Shown here: piece after piece, positions 6,939 through 8,367 of the stretch | Layout of the letters: every line of letters begins with the position of its first letter | Position numbering within the stretch: position 1 is the stretch's first letter | Assembly (NCBI GenBank): GCA_002451065.1 | Contig: DKBC01000304.1 | Span: 1-8,367 of the forward strand | DNA: 8,367 bases | Direction of reading: 5' to 3' | Source of the DNA: Betaproteobacteria bacterium UBA6910 | GTDB lineage: Bacteria; Pseudomonadota; Gammaproteobacteria; Burkholderiales; UBA6910 | The notes under the pieces: generated by a model | Databases searched by the model: none | Seen by the model: the letters and a program-made list of their open reading frames with translations, nothing else | Told to the model about the DNA's origin: nothing | Translations under genes and position numbers: made by a program

Positions 6939-8367
6939 ATGAGGAATCGAGAGCGGTCTCCCGGAGCGGGGATGAGGTCGGGTCGTGTGAGCCCGGCGCG
7001 GGTCGGACAGGTTCTGGGCCTGGCCGGCCTGGGCGTGATGGCGCTGCTGGCGGCGCCGGCGTCGCAGGCGGCGATTACGTGTCAGCGCAACGTCACGGCG
7101 GACATCGTGGCCTTCGACAAGCCGCTGATGTACAACCGGCTGGGGGCGGGCAACGTCAACGGTGCGATGTACGCGCTGCGGCGCGACGTGGTGAACGTCA
7201 ATTCCCTGCTGCCGCTGAAGAACGCGGCCAACCCGGCGTTGCAGGGTCTGGCCATTGCGGGGCAGGTGGACCTCAGGCCCGACAAGCGTCACCGCCCGAT
7301 CGTGCTGCGCGTGCGCCAGGGCGACTGCCTGACGGTCAATTTCCAGAACCTGCTCACGCCCGTGGCGAACCCCTTCAACGCGCCGATAGTGACGCCGGCG
7401 GGGCAGCAGTTCCGGGCGCCCATCGTGAACGACCAGCCCGCGGAGCGGCGGGTGGGGTTCCACGCCTCCGGGATGCAATACGTGACCGGGATGGGCGATG
7501 ACGGGGCCCACGTGGGGGTGAACGCCGACAGCCAGGCGCCGGCCGCGGGCGGAACGGCGCAATACGTGCTGTACGCGGCGAAGGAGGGGGTGTACGTGGT
7601 GTCCAACCCGGCGTCCACCTTCGGCTCCGACGGCAACATGGGGAACAATTCCAGCGGGTTATTCGGCCAGGTCATTGTGGAACCGGCCGGCGCGGAGAGC
7701 TTCCGCAGCCAGCTCCACGAGGAGGAGATGCGCCTGGCGGCCGATGCCAACCTCAACGGCGTGCTCGACGCGAACGAGCAGACGGCGCTGGGCCAGCCGC
7801 TCATCAACTACGACGCCACCTATCCTCTCGTGGAGCCGTGGCTCTCCGAGGGCAAGGCGGGGCTGCCGATCATCGCGATGATGACGCCGGCGGGCGAGAT
7901 CGTGCACTCCGAGATCAACGCCATCAACGCCTTCCGCGGCGCGAACGGGCTGGGCGCGTTCCCCGCCTCCACCTATCCGCTGGAGAGCGTGGGCCTGAGG
8001 AACCCGACGGTGCCCAACCGCCTGGAGCCCTTCCGCGACTTCGCCTCGGTGTTCCACGACGAGACGGTGAACGTGCAGGCGTTCCCGGGCTTCTTCCTGA
8101 CGGCGTTCGCGCCCACCCCGGTGATGCCCTACGTGCTGGCGGGGGTGAAGGACGCGTTCATGATCAACTACGGCTCGGGGGGCATCGGCAGCGAGATCAT
8201 CGCCAACCGCCTGGGCGTGGGCCCGATGCACGACTGCCTGAACTGCGCCTATGAGGAGTTCTTCCTCACCTCGTTCACGGTGGGGGACCCGGCGCTGACG
8301 GTGGACATCCCGGCGAACCAGGGCCTCGAGCTGTGCGGGCTCGACACCAACACCGGGCAGCTGGTGA
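6939..8367 (+). CDS. mofA: MofA-like giant multicopper oxidase, N-terminal part (3' end outside window)
   Basis: The frame is open from the ATG at 6939 to the window edge (476 codons); an in-frame TGA lies upstream at 6864-6866. A Sec-type signal peptide is visible: basic residues in the first 21, hydrophobic core about 25-39, likely cleavage after ASQA (residue 44). There is no twin-arginine motif or lipobox. The first cupredoxin follows: RPIVLRVRQGDCLTVNFQNL (119-138), FHASGMQ (His175), AHVG (His191), then NNSSGLFGQVIVEPAGAESF. Next comes an EF-hand-like loop, DANLNGVLDANE (269-280). Further family marks are LVEPWLSEGKAGLP, NPTVPNRLEPFR, VFHDE (His373), INYGSGGIGSEIIANRLGVG and MHDCLNCAYEEFFLTSF (Cys433/Cys436). 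These are typical of the MofA and large bacterial manganese-oxidase-type family. The HxHxH and HCH copper motifs normally follow and lie beyond the edge. Mn(II) or Fe(II) as substrate is a family-based inference. It is probably transcribed from the 480-base region upstream. Confidence 0.85.
   Translation, partial: MRNRERSPGAGMRSGRVSPARVGQVLGLAGLGVMALLAAPASQAAITCQRNVTADIVAFDKPLMYNRLGAGNVNGAMYALRRDVVNVNSLLPLKNAANPALQGLAIAGQVDLRPDKRHRPIVLRVRQGDCLTVNFQNLLTPVANPFNAPIVTPAGQQFRAPIVNDQPAERRVGFHASGMQYVTGMGDDGAHVGVNADSQAPAAGGTAQYVLYAAKEGVYVVSNPASTFGSDGNMGNNSSGLFGQVIVEPAGAESFRSQLHEEEMRLAADANLNGVLDANEQTALGQPLINYDATYPLVEPWLSEGKAGLPIIAMMTPAGEIVHSEINAINAFRGANGLGAFPASTYPLESVGLRNPTVPNRLEPFRDFASVFHDETVNVQAFPGFFLTAFAPTPVMPYVLAGVKDAFMINYGSGGIGSEIIANRLGVGPMHDCLNCAYEEFFLTSFTVGDPALTVDIPANQGLELCGLDTNTGQLV

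Noticed and set aside
6825..7562. A 245-codon minus-strand frame covering the leader and start of the second oxidase
   Set aside because: It opposes a well-supported start (signal peptide, Shine-Dalgarno) and is Arg/His/Pro-rich with no domain.
1..8367. The two partial oxidases being the two ends of one gene on a circular sequence
   Set aside because: Joining the window ends does not keep the reading frame, and the family's main copper-ligand segment would be missing at the junction; two separate genes fit better.

Overview
This GC-rich, almost fully coding window looks like chromosomal DNA of a proteobacterium. A beta- or gammaproteobacterial metal oxidiser is the likeliest source, but that is inferred from gene families and base composition; no taxonomic marker is present. 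All real genes are on the + strand.

Layout: (1) 1-4083 is the C-terminal part (1360 codons) of a very large, cysteine-rich, extracytoplasmic multicopper oxidase of the MofA type, the putative Mn(II)/Fe(II) oxidase first described in Leptothrix. Its N-terminus lies upstream of the window. (2) 4084-4219 holds a strong intrinsic terminator (4127-4162), then a sigma70-like promoter (4182-4210) whose predicted start is almost on the next ATG. (3) 4220-6458 is a two-gene, 8-nt-overlapping two-component system: a MASE1-type membrane histidine kinase (535 aa) and a FixJ/NarL-class response regulator (212 aa). (4) 6459-6938 is a 480-base non-coding region with several small hairpins, an AT-rich patch with two short inverted repeats, and a leader-like stretch with mutually exclusive stem-loops. 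(5) 6939-8367 is the N-terminal 476 codons of a second MofA-type oxidase, with a signal peptide and a good ribosome binding site; it runs off the right edge.

So two giant MofA-like oxidases in the same orientation flank one two-component system. The terminator insulates the regulators from the upstream oxidase, and the downstream oxidase has a long upstream region of its own. The natural inference is that kinase and regulator sense a membrane or redox cue and control one or both oxidases; the sequence does not prove this. The known Pseudomonas Mn-oxidation regulators (MnxS1/MnxS2/MnxR) use a sigma54-type (NtrC-like) regulator, so a FixJ-type pair here would be a different regulatory solution.

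The visible parts of the two oxidases do not appear to overlap homologously: the first begins about where the second is cut off. The segment that in this family carries the main HxHxH and HCH copper ligands is therefore missing from both, and catalytic competence and paralogue similarity cannot be judged from this window.
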